DNA of 64,000 bases from Blepharisma stoltei (taxonomy: Eukaryota > Ciliophora > Heterotrichea > Heterotrichida > Blepharismidae), in the NCBI GenBank assembly GCA_914767885.1, contig CAJZBQ010000012.1:1-64000 (forward strand), written 5' to 3'. The position numbers and the translations under genes are program-made. The notes under the pieces were generated by a model that saw only the letters and a program-made list of their open reading frames with translations, was not told where the DNA came from and searched no databases. Shown piece by piece: positions 1-10,735 of the stretch. How positions within the stretch are numbered: position 1 is the first letter of the stretch; each line of letters starts with the position of its first letter.

Positions 1-1216
1 ACCCTAACACCCTAACACCCCTAACACCCTAACACCCTAACACCCTAACACCCTAACACCCTAACACCCTAACACCCTAACACCCTAACACCCTAACACC
101 CTAACACCCTAACACCCTAACACCCTAACACCCTAACACCCTAACACCCCTAACACCCTAACACCCTAACACCCTAACACCCTAACACCCTAACACCCTA
201 ACACCCTAACACCCTAACACCCTAACACCCTAACACCCTAACACCCTAACACCCTAACACCCTAACACCCTAACCCCTAACACCCTAACACCCTAACACC
301 CTAACACCCTAACACCCTAACACCCTAACACCCTAACACCCTAAACACCCTAACACCCTAACACCCTAACACCCTAACACCCTAACACCCTAACACCCTA
401 ACACCCTAACACCCTAACACCCTAACACCCTAACACCCTAACACCCTAACACCCTAACACCCTAACACCCTAACACCCTAACACCCTAACACCCTAACAC
501 CCTAACACCCTAACACCCTAACACCCTAACACCCTAACACCCTAACACCCTAACACCCTAACACCCTAACACCCTAACACCCTAACACCCTAACACCCTA
601 ACACCCTAACACCCTAACACCCTAACACCCTAACACCCTAACACCCTAACACCCTAACACCCTAACACCCTAACACCCTAACACCCTAACACCCTAACAC
701 CCTAACACCCTAACACCCTAACACCCTAACACCCTAACACCCTAACACCCTAACACCCTAACACCCTAACACCCTAACACCCTAACACCCTAACACCCTA
801 ACACCCTAACACCCTAACACCCTAACACCCTAACACCCTAACACCCTAACACCCTAACACCCTAACACCCTAACACCCTAACACCCTAACACCCTAACAC
901 CCTAACACCCTAACACCCTAACACCCTAACACCCTAACACCCTAACACCCTAACACCCTAACACCCCTAACACCCTAACACCCTAACACCCTAACACCCT
1001 AACACCCTAACACCCTAACACCCTAACACCCTAACACCCTAACACCCTAACACCCTAACACCCTAACACCCTAACACCCTAACACCCTAACACCCTAACA
1101 CCCTAACACCCTAACACCCTAACACCCTAACACCCTAACACCCTAACACCCTAACACCCTAACACCCTAACACCCTAACACCCTAACACCCTAACACCCT
1201 AACACCCTAACACCCT
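1..1216. repeat. Telomere, (CCCTAACA)n
   Basis: About 150 copies of the octamer CCCTAACA run from the first base to about 1216, with occasional variants: an extra C near 18, 147 and 963, a CCCTAACCCC unit near 270, and an extra A near 342. The C-rich strand reads inward from the left end, as expected for a left telomere. This octamer is the telomere unit of heterotrich ciliates (Stentor, Blepharisma). A 1.2-kb tract is long compared with what I recall for somatic ciliate chromosomes, which fits a germline chromosome end. Confidence 0.97.
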
Positions 1217-1234
1217 TAAATTAGAAGTGCTCAT
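1217..1234 (-). pseudogene. USP array copy 0, truncated by the telomere
   Basis: Directly inside the telomere, the minus strand carries the conserved leader and start of the array's USP genes: an ATG at 1234-1232 followed by codons for M-S-T-S-N-L. The seventh codon is already telomeric sequence. The upstream leader (AATTC version) and the next ~200 bp resemble the region upstream of copies 2 and 4 rather than copies 1 and 3, so this is the start of an even-type copy. Everything after codon 6 is missing, so no protein can be made. The junction marks where a chromosome end was healed inside a gene. Confidence 0.85.
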
Positions 1235-1798
1235 ATTTATTGAATTCTACAAATCTAATATAAAAATATGGATTTCGCCTAAACTGGCTTTATCTCAGGC
1301 TATAAAATATTGATAATTAACTATCATAAAATTCTGTTGAATAGATAGGGCATAGCTTATTAAATCATGCTAAAGCTGAGATTATCATTTTAAACAATAA
1401 ATCAAAAATAGCATAAATTAAGAGCTGAAATTAAATAGATTAGTATAAGTTATCTGCTTTGTTAAGATTGAAACAAGACAGCTGAAATATTAAAAATTTG
1501 TTCGTTGAATTATTTGGCAAGAAGAATAAATTGTGAAAAGAAAAAGTTGACACATTATTTCACAGGTTATATCGAATTAATTATTAATTATTATTATAAG
1601 TTTCTGTATTTAATACCTTTGCTTTATGTGGAAGAATTGATGGAATCTTAAAAAAGATAAAGGAAAATTTAAAGCATTAAATATAAGTCATAACATTATT
1701 TTGCATCATAGCATAGCTGTTTAACCTGATTCTTTTTAATCTTTTATTAATCTTTTAAGTCAACAAGCTTAATCATGTTCAAACGAAAGAGAATAGAA
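1235..1798. other. AT-rich spacer upstream of truncated copy 0
   Basis: No gene seen. The first ~200 bp are a diverged copy of the 5' flank of USP copy 2 (8970-9130). The rest is AT-rich sequence reaching to the 3' end of copy 1. Confidence 0.6.
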
Positions 1799-4700
1799 TT
1801 AATTATTTTTCTTATAAAATGCAAGGTAAAGCCTATTCCAATCAGGATCTGTTTTGCTCACATCAGAATCATTATACTTCTCCCATTCATTTTCATCATT
1901 TTTCGTAAATGCTATAAAATTTTTCTCATATCAGCATATATCTTATAACAATAAATAGAAAATTCTATTTAATATAAAAAATAGAATATTAATTGCAAAT
2001 ACAAAATTGCCTATTTATTTTATGTTTGTATATGACTCCGAAAAGATTGTAAAAATTATTTTCAACCTGCAAAGAACTTGGGATTTCTTGTGATAACCGA
2101 CTAGGCATATAAATTGCTAAAATGCATGGCCATTGAATGCTTTCAGTTTTCATTACAATATCTCTCATTCCTCCACAATTTGCACAATGTAATTGATTTT
2201 GCCCTGAAAAATTTTTCCAATCTTTTAGCCAATTTAAGAAGCTTTCTATGTCATTTTGCTGATTTTCTGGAATATTTATAAAATTTTGACTGTCTTCTTT
2301 TTCTTCTTTATGGTTAAATTGGCAAGTAAATGATTGTTTTTTGATAATAGAAAAGAGCTCAGGGTTCCCAACTTTACCTGAAATAATTATAAATAAATCT
2401 TTAGGATCGTTTTTATAAAACCCGTTAAAATTTACCATCGAGTATTCTTCTGGGATGATATCTTTGATTTCTTTTATGTGGGGTCTTATTTGATGCTCTG
2501 GAGAATTAGATTGTATTAATTGTATAACTTGTGTCAAACTTCTCAGTAATTTATCAGAGGAGCAATTCTTTATAAACTCCGCAAATTCAGTAGCGCTTGC
2601 TAAGATTTGAATAAGAGAATTCATATAGCTAGTATTTCACATATTAGGCAACCCAGATTTGCTGAAAGCTTTGCTGTGATCCGCTTTTAACCTTGGAGCT
2701 TCTTGTTGGCTACTAATACATGGGGCTTCGGCTTGAATTTCTGGATCATTTAAGAGATCTTTAACCAAATTTAGAGGAAGGATCTTTGGCTGAGGAGATA
2801 TTATAGGTTGGTTACTAGGCACAATTTGAGAATAGTCGAATTCGACTGTAATTTTGGCATTTTTTTTATGTTCTAATTGCTGTATCTTATTTTCAAAGCT
2901 ATCAATTTTCTCTTTATTGAATTTTTTGTCAGCTGATGATAAGGCTTCCCAATCCTTTAGTTTTTTTTCTGTTTCTTTATTTCAGCTCTCAATTTTAATT
3001 TGGAGACCCGCTAAAGTCTCATCGATTTGCTGCTTACTTGGAATATTTATAAATTTCTGGTTAATTTGTTCCAGTTTGCTTGTGAAAGAAGAATCCAAAT
3101 TGTCATATTTAAGATTAAGCATACCAATTTTAGGTTTCAAATAATTTTCCAATTCAGCAAGCTTGCATTCAGTATTTTGGTTAGACTCTTGCAGTATTTT
3201 TAAATCAATTGCAGAACTTGATTTTATTTCTTGATATATCTTAGGCATGACTATATTCATCGGAAGCTGGACTCCGAGGCCTACTCTCTATAAAGCGTGT
3301 CAGCTCCTTTCTTGAGATGTGAAAAAGGCACCTTTATCATTAGAAATGGGACCTCAGGTTTTAGTAAACTTTGCCGACAAACAATTTGTTTCTTCTTCTA
3401 ATATTTTTCTGTTCCTCCCATTTTGAGTAAACAAAACCATTGAAAAACGGTTATTTTTTCAGATAAACTCCACGTGATTGATAAAAATTATTTAATCTAA
3501 AAATTTATTATAAAATATTTTTTTATATAACGATAAGTAGTATATAAATCTCTAGTTAATTTAGTTTAATTTTAAAAAGCTTGCGCTTTAAAACATAAAA
3601 TTTACTTTCAACCAGTCATTGCTGGAAAATAATATTCCAATTAAAGAAAGCACTCTATCATGATATTAGCTTAAACCATATATACAAATTATATAATTGT
3701 TTATAATTTTGATCAATAGTTGATACTAGGTCGTCATGTGCTCTTTTTCTTGCTTCCTCGATAATTGCCTCTGGATCTATATTATTCTTTGTGATATCAA
3801 ATTGTTTTAATTTAGAATCAAAATTTTTGAATTTTTCATCCAATGGTTTTATATACACATTATAAAACTGTTCATAGCTTTGATTATTAATTGATACTAG
3901 ATCGCCATATGCTCTTTTTCTTGCTTTCTCAATAATTGCCTCGGGATCTATAAAGTTTAATAAATCTTCTTTGGCTTTATTGGCTTGCTGATATCTTAAA
4001 GACTCTTCATGGCTATATATTTCTAAATTTTTCTGGAGTTTCCTTTCAAATTCTTTTCTTAATCTTGCCTCTACGTCAGCTAAGGACTTTTCAATTAATA
4101 TTTTTATCTTCAAATCGTCTTTTTCAGTGTCACATCCAGTATTTTTGTCAAACTGATTTCCTATCGACTTAATCTCTCCTTTTATTTCTTTGTGATTTTC
4201 GCTATTATATTCATCACTTTCTAATATTTTTGATTCTGTACCAGACGCTTTATGATTGAACGCACTTGGAAATGGATCAGGAGATTTAAACCAATTTTTA
4301 GAAGAGAGAGCTGTAGGCTCTGCTGAAGCGTTTCTGCTGTAAAGTTCTTTTACTCTATTATCAGATAGCAATTTTTGTACTCTTTGGCTTTTCTCAGATG
4401 TTATTTTAATATCGTGATCCATCAAAGATTTTTTCAGTCTCAAATAAACCAAAGTTGTTGGGCAAACGAAATTCAACTGTCCTTTTAGTATTTTTGCTTC
4501 TTGGCTGCTACAATCATATCACTGATCATCAAATAGGCATAAGACTTGCTTATTATTAAAGCTGGAAATTAATTTATATTCACCTTCATAAATATTGAAT
4601 TTTATTCTTGACTCTCTTTTTTGAACAAAAATAATATCTTTAAGATCAGTTGATACTTCGCGTAAATTTTTTTCTATTATCTGAATAAAATTATAACAAA

Positions 4701-4923
4701 TTGGATTTCTTTTAAAAAATTCTTCAAATATATCTGATAGACTCCTATTCAATAAGATGTAGAATTTTCAAAGAGTCCTATCAGAAATTTGGCTTCTAAA
4801 AGCGTTATTTATAATGTCATCCATCTCTTTATCACGAATTTGAAAGTTGAGGCCATGGTGAGCACTGTTATTATTTATTGTAGCTATAACCCAGCACGCA
4901 GTTCTTAAGTTAGACGTACTCAT
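1799..4923 (-). CDS. USP-like coiled-coil protein, copy 1 (odd type), catalytically dead
   Basis: Ubiquitin-specific-protease family (peptidase C19) protein. It starts at the conserved MSTSN leader and ends at TAA 1801-1799. Removing IESs at 1937-2030 and 3235-3682 leaves 2583 nt, 860 aa, with UGA read as Trp. Order: conserved N-terminal ~170 residues, low-complexity and coiled-coil middle with two 57-residue repeats (NIDPEAIIEEARKRA type), then the USP domain. The Cys box, normally NIGNTCYMNS, is NMWNTSYMNS, so catalytic Cys is Ser (about residue 616). In the His box, GNHFIAF has become EKNFIAF, replacing His by Asn. The zinc-type CxxC pair before the palm is kept. The 15-nt intron of its sisters is present but lost its AG and is readable as five codons. 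It should be unable to cleave ubiquitin; a binding or decoy role is possible, or it is a young pseudogene with an unbroken frame. Confidence 0.85.
1937..2030. mobile_element. Short TA-bounded IES in the USP copy 1 His box
   Basis: A 94-bp AT-rich insert splits the His-box region. The flanks carry TA at 1937-1938 and 2031-2032. Removing one TA plus the insert gives codons V-I-C-W-Y in line with the sister copies. The interior holds a short inverted repeat (AATAGAAAATTCTATTT). Confidence 0.8.
3235..3682. mobile_element. IES in USP copy 1 containing a degenerate MITE
   Basis: A 448-bp insert between the 57-residue repeats and the following coiled coil. Joining TA 3235-3236 to TA 3683-3684 gives N-L-Y-Q-E-I-K-S, matching copy 2. 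Within it, about 3410-3620 is a decayed relative of the CTCCGTGAGCGAAC-type MITE, recognisable by AAACAAAACCATTGAAAAA and by the CTCTAGTTAATT and AAATTTAC stretches. The left part (3260-3400) is less AT-rich and unlike any other element here. Confidence 0.75.
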
Positions 4924-6350
4924 ATTTATTGCATTCTACAAATTTTCATCAAAAGTATAAATATAACGTTTGCATTAAAAATTCTGTTTAGGCATTGTGA
5001 AATTTAGCCGCTTATAGTTCTTAATAAAATAGCTGTGTGTAGTAGATACTAAATTAAAAAGCAGCTATACTGAAAATTTATCAACACTATATCAAGTAAT
5101 TGATTCTATTATAATATAAAGCCTTATCGCTATCTGTATAGGTATTGTGCTATAGCTTGAAGTTTGATTTCATAAAGCACCATTTTATATAATCAATGAA
5201 TTTGGTGAACTAAAAAAGTTAGGTTATCGTAATATGAAGTCGAATTTTCATTTGTAAATGCTTAGCAGATTCTGATAAAATTGCAATAATAAAAAATGGC
5301 TTCTATTTAGCACCACTAATACCATGATATCCTAGCACTCTGAAGAAATAAGTTTAAATTAGTGCTTATCCCGAATTATTAGTATGCATTGCTGAAGTAT
5401 AGGTATCGAAATACGAATCGTTATAAGTTGCAGTTAGGGCTAATTCTTAGTTACACTGAAACTAAATTTAAATACCTATTATTAAAAATGAACATCTAGC
5501 AGATTGAGAGCAGGTTAACTTTAGAGGATAATGGTTATACATGAATAAAGCGAGAGTATTGAAATACGCATAATAATAATCTGCAATTTAGGCTATTTCT
5601 TAGTTGCACTGAAACTAAATGAAATACTTATTATAGAAGTTGGATGCCTTCCAGATTGGGAGAAGGTTTTAGTTTTGGCTTTTAGAGGATAATGATTCAT
5701 AAAATCACTGTAGCATCAAGATCGAATAAAGTAGAGAATCGACCGAAATTGCAAATTCTCTATAAGTGCCAATAAAAAATGTCCTCGACCATGTAAAGCT
5801 TATTTTACCTGATCAAAGGCACTTAAATGCAAAATAAATAAAGAGCTGTATCAAGTAGATTAAATATTGTTCAATTAAAGGCGGCTCTATGAATATTTTC
5901 GTGTATAGAGAAATAATTCTTTGAATAAAAAGAATAAATCTTTATAATAAAAGCAAAGAATAAACTTAATAAAATATTAGCTCAATTATTTGAATGAATT
6001 TCTTTTAATTTTCGCTTTAATTATTTATGAAGCATTTTTACTCTGTAATTGTAATTAGAGCTCAAGAAAATTATGATTGCTGATAAACTAAAGTAAATAA
6101 TCAAGATTATTAATTTTTATCTGAGATAACAATAATAATTCTTTAAGTAATTTAGGAAAAGATGCTATACTAAATAAATTACTATCATTTTATCTTCACG
6201 TTAGTAAGCTAGAATTAATACAATGATGGAGCCATTCCTCCTTTTAATAAGGTTAATGAGTGCCATGCAGTTATATGAATAATAATTTTAATGCATGATT
6301 GATTAAAGTTATTTTTTACAATCAATTCTACTAAAAAATGATTTTTATCA
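4924..6350. other. Intergenic spacer of the USP array
   Basis: AT-rich, no gene recognised. It contains a degenerate ~150-bp tandem duplication (5395-5692). Its right part (about 5805-6050) is homologous to the spacer downstream of copy 4 (about 13940-14180), showing that the spacers were duplicated with the genes. Confidence 0.65.
5395..5692. repeat. Degenerate tandem duplication, about 150-bp unit
   Basis: Two consecutive units share GAAATACG, TTAGGCTA, ACTGAAACTAAAT, a CAGATTG(A/G)GAG block and TTTAGAGGATAATG in the same order. Confidence 0.7.
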
Positions 6351-8969
6351 TTAATTATTTTTCCGATAAAATGCAAGATAAAGCCTATTCCAATCAGGAT
6401 CTGCTTTAATCACATCAGAATCATCATACTTCTCCCATTCATTTTCATTATTTTTAGTAAATGCTATAAAATGATTTCCATTAAAACATATGATTCCGAA
6501 AAGGTTGTAAAAATTATTTTCAATCTGAAATAAGCTTGGAATTTCTCCTGATGACTGATAATTTGGCATATAAATTGTTAATATATTTGGCAATTGAATA
6601 CGTTCTGTCTGCATTATAGTTTCTCTCAATGTTCCACAGCTTGCGCAATTTAACTGATTTTCCCCTGAATAAATTTCCTGTTCTTTTATTTCTTTAAAGA
6701 ATTTTTCTATATCATTTTGCTTATTTGTTGGAATAATTATAAGATTTGAGCAATCTTCATTATAGATTTTATGTTGAAAAGGTTGACAGGTAAAAGATTG
6801 ATTTTTGACAACAGTAAAAAGATCTCGATTTTCAACTTTATCTGAAATTATAGCAAACAGATCTTTTGCATCATTTTTAGATGATCACATATGCTAAATA
6901 AAAAATACCTTTGAGTATTCTTCTGAAATTATATTTTTCAATTCTATTATATGCGGTCTTATAAAATAGCTATCAGAATTAGATTGTATTAACTCAATAA
7001 GTTGGCTCAAACTGTAGAATAACTTATCTGAGGGGCAATTCTTTATATATTCAACAAATTCAGTAGCACTTGCAAATATTTGAATAAGAGAATTCATATA
7101 GCAAGTATTCCCTATATTAGGTAGCCCAGATTTGCTGAATAATCCACTGTGATTATCTTTTAAACTTTTGCCAGCTTTTCTGCTGCTAATATAATGCCTT
7201 CCTTCTTGAATATCCTGAATATTTATAAACTCTTTAACTGAATTCTTTGGCTGAGGAGATATTATAAATTGATTACTAGGTACAAATTGAGAATAACTGA
7301 ATTCGATTGGACTTTTGGAATTTATTTTATTTTCTAATCGCTGAATTTTATCATCAAGATCATTCCTCAGCTTATCAATTTTCTCTTCATTAAGTTTTTG
7401 GTCAGCTAATAATAAAACTTCCCAATCCTTTAGTTTTTTTTCTGTTGCTTTATTTCAGCTCTCAATTTTAGTTTGAAGACTTGCTAAATTTTCATAGATG
7501 TTTTGCTTGCTTGGAATGTTTATAAATTTCTGGTCTATTTTTTCCAGTTTACTTGCGATAGAATAATCAGCATTTCTTGATAAAGTTTCATATTTAAGAT
7601 TGAGAACGCTAATTTCATTTTTAAGATCGCTTTCTAATACAAGATGATTACATTTAGTATTTTGGTTAGACTCTTGCGGTATTTCTAAATCATTTGCAGA
7701 GCTTGAAATTTTAGAATCTTTAATTGATTTTATTTCTTGGTATCATTTTTTATCCATTTGATCTATAGCTGCTTTTAAATTATTATAAGCCCTTACTTCT
7801 GCTTCTTTAATAATCATCTCAGGATCTATATTAATTTTCGAAGCATCAAGTTTCTTAAGCTTAAGATCAAATTCTTTGAGTTTGCCATCTAAAGAATTTA
7901 ATGCCTTAGGTAAAATTTGTAATAAACCAAAGTGCTTTTTTTCTAAATTTATAAGCTCATTTTTTATATTCATCATTTTTTCCTGTTGCATTTGAGCATA
8001 ATTAACTGCAGAGTTAAATAGTTCTTCTTTGGTTTTATTTACTTGCTGATGTTTTAAAGACTCTTCATGTTTGTATTTTTCTAAACTTTTCTGGAGTTTC
8101 ACTTCAAAATTTTTTGTTAACCTTGTCTCAATATCTAAGCATCTTTCATTAAATATTTTTATAATTTGATCGATTTTAGAGTCAGAATCAGCAGTCTTGC
8201 TAGTTTCTCTATCTCTGAAAATATTACCTCTTTCTACTTCTTCTTTATTATATCTTCTTTCTGTTACTTCTGATATTATAATCATATTATTATAATTTTG
8301 CTCCCGTGATAATGGTTTAGGAGAGCTGGAAAGGTTTCTGGAAACAGAAGTAGGCTCTGCTGAAGTATTTCTTTTAGCAATTCCATTTGATTTAATCTCA
8401 AATGTTAATTGTTGTACTCTTCGGTTTTGCTCAGATGTTATTTCAACGTTGTTAGCTATCAAAGGCTTTGTTTTATCTCTCATGTAAACCAAAGTTGCTG
8501 GAAAAGTGAAATCAGGTAATCCTTTTATTAATAATTCTCTATTACTGTTGCAATCATACCACTGCTCGTTAAATAAGCAAAATGCTTGCCTTTCATTAAA
8601 ACTGGATATTAGTTTATATTCGCCTTCGTAAATATTTGCATTCATTTTAGACGTTCTTTTATAAACAAAAAGAACATCTTTTAGATTAGTTGATACTTCT
8701 GGTAAGCGCAAACTTTCTATTTTCGGAGTTATATATCTGCTTCAAGTTGGGTTTCTTTGAAAAATTGCTTCAAATGTATCTGAAAGGCTCTTGCCTAATA
8801 AGTTGTGGAACGTTTTAAGATTGCAATCTCGAATTTGGTGTCTGAAAGCGTTAGCTATAGTTTCATACAATTCTTTATCATAAAGTTGGAAGTTGAGTTT
8901 ATTGTAATTACTGCTGTTGTTAATTGCAGCTATAATATAGCACGCAGTTCTTAAATTAGAAGTGCTCAT
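6351..8969 (-). CDS. USP-like coiled-coil deubiquitinase, copy 2 (even type)
   Basis: Peptidase C19 family protein expected to hydrolyse ubiquitin or Ubl linkages. CDS from ATG 8969 to TAA 6353-6351; one 15-nt intron (6894-6908) removed leaves 867 aa. Several in-frame UGA codons are read as Trp, for example N-P-T-W-S-R near residue 75. Domains: conserved N-terminal module with GEYKLISSF and a W-Y-D-C motif, Ser-rich linker, long coiled coil (about residues 200-560) with one NIDPEMIIKEA unit, then the USP domain. Cys box GLPNIGNTCYMNS has Cys623; a CASCG zinc-type pair follows; His box is GNHFIAFTK and the W-E-K-Y-D-D motif supplies the usual Asp. All catalytic landmarks are present, so this copy looks active. 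Neighbouring tandem copies and nearby Ubl genes suggest a specialised Ubl protease; the substrate is not shown by the sequence. Confidence 0.87.
6894..6908 (-). other. 15-nt intron of USP copy 2
   Basis: Minus strand GTATTTTTTATTTAG. It sits at the same position, after the residues following the Cys box, as introns in copies 3 and 4 and in the USP at 27202. Removal keeps the frame. Confidence 0.88.
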
Positions 8970-8990
8970 ATTTATTGAATTCTACAAATA
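8967..8990 (-). promoter_or_regulatory. Conserved leader at the start codon of the USP array genes
   Basis: Minus strand ATTTGTAGAAT then TCAATAAAT immediately before the ATG. The same leader precedes copies 0 (1232-1255) and 4 (17875-17898). Copies 1 (4921) and 3 (13862) have GCAATAAAT instead of TCAATAAAT. Strict conservation of this short 5' region across copies supports the chosen starts and a shared promoter or leader. Confidence 0.6.
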
Positions 8991-10735
8991 AAAATACAGA
9001 AAATGTATATCAAGAATTTAGCTTTGTCTCTGGCTATAAAATCTTGATGATTTTTAATTCTCCTTAAGATTTTGTTGAATAGATATTGCAATACCTTATT
9101 AAACCAAAAACATTATTTGCCAGAAATTGAATTTAGTGTGATCTCTTGCATGCTAATTGACAAAGACAAAATGATCTATATTTCAACAAAGGAAAGCTTG
9201 AAGAGGTTGCCTGAAATAAGTTCGTAGAGAAACTCAAGCTGATTCTGCTTCTAAAATTAAAGGAAGTGAAATTTACAGGCTTTTTTGATGGAAGTTGATA
9301 ATGGCATTTTATCAGAATTTATATTTTTAAATCAGAATGGGCTATTATTAGAAAAATTAATTCTAGATCAGATAATATTTTCCACTTTTGATGGCATTAG
9401 GCGCCAAGAAGGAAAAGATTATCATGTTAGAATGAGCATCATGCAGCTTAGTGGGGTACTCATGGAAGGAAGGAGTTGATTTGGAGGAACAGGAACGACT
9501 GGAATTGGAGGAATATGGATTATGTGGGTATTTTATTAATTCTATATGGCCTGCATTGAAGGATTAAGTGGAGATTAATTAGAATATTTTGAAGTAACGA
9601 AGCGTACAATGCATGATGCTTATTCTTGTAATAATTGTGATGCATTTGCTGAGGCTTTGACGTTTGAACCTTTACATTTGTAGTTTTTTTGAAGAATTTT
9701 ATTTTGGTGGAGTTTATTTTTAATTTGTAAGCAAGAGAGATGCTGCATTAGCAGCGATAAAATAATTTCTATTTAGATCAAAGCCAAATCAGAAATTATT
9801 TGGAGGACCTCTTAGAATGAGAAATTAATCTCCATAATTTTTATTCTTATAAAATCAGACCAAGGACATTCACTTTAAAAATAGCATAAATCAAAAGTTG
9901 ATATTAAATAAGAAATTTAATAGCTCAGAATAATTTATCTGTTAGTTAATGATTTATTAATCGTGAAAGAATAGATTGAATCTTGACATGAACTAAGTAA
10001 TGTAATAAAGCTTAACTTTTTGATGTATGATAGTCATTACTAATCAATATCATATTTGCAGTTTTCTGATAACGCAAGTTTTAAATCGTGCTCCCAGAGA
10101 AAATAAAATGATTATATGATAGAATATTCAGAATTTAGATTTATTTACTGCTTGATCGTATGTAAACTTAGCATTTATATATTTTTAGCGTAAAAAAGGC
10201 AATTTAAATATCATATCCATATTTTTGATTAGCAAAGAAAATTTATTATAATCATTTTAATTTTTATAATATTTTTAATTAATTTATGCATCAAATAAAT
10301 TTGTAGCTCTCTTAAAATGCAAGCCAACCTTTAAATAATCTTATGCATAGCTATTTTGTATAAATGATTAGCATCTTCCTGTTTGAAAAAATTTGTTTAA
10401 TGTCCTTAACTATTTTACTTTAAATCGAATAGCAATTTATCGACTTTTACGATTAGAAATTTCTTTGGTTTTAGTTTATGAATAAAGTCGATTTACATAA
10501 GATAGCAGGCTTCTAAAATTCTATAAATCAGGCTACACTAAAAGTTGTTTCCAAGGAATTAGTTTATTCAGTATTTGTGCTAAACTGAAGTTAAGTTTAA
10601 TTAATTGAATCAAAAATATAAATTCTTAAACTTATAATATTACGTGACTTCAGCTCTGTTTTGATTTCATGTTTTTTTCTGCATTTTATTTTAAATAATT
10701 TAAATATGATTTAAAAGAGAATTCTTTATTAATAT
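8970..10735. other. Intergenic region between USP copies 2 and 3
   Basis: The first ~150 bp are the 5' flank of copy 2, homologous to the region next to the telomere. A possible decayed peptidase gene lies at 9118-9690. The remainder, 9700-10735, is AT-rich with no feature I can name. Confidence 0.55.
9118..9690 (+). pseudogene. Possible relic of a PPPDE-type thiol peptidase
   Basis: Broken plus-strand reading frames encode pieces in the order expected for a PPPDE (DeSI) isopeptidase. One stretch (9285-9540, UGA as Trp) reads H-V-R-M-S-I...G-R-S-W-F-G-G-T-G, like the His-containing H-x-S/G...E-W-x-F-G-G strand. A second (about 9610-9680) reads Y-S-C-N-N-C-D-A-F-A-E-A-L, like the catalytic N-N-C-N-x-F-x-x-x-L. 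UAA/UAG stops and frame changes separate the pieces. The match is by eye and short; the family call is tentative. If right, it is another Ubl-deconjugation relic within the array. Confidence 0.3.

Noticed and set aside
1..1216. CRISPR array
   Set aside because: Octamer repeats without spacers; this is a telomere.
6351..8969. Reading each UGA as a stop, splitting the USP genes into three or more small genes
   Set aside because: Sister copies and conserved motifs continue in frame across every UGA; treating it as Trp gives single complete proteins.
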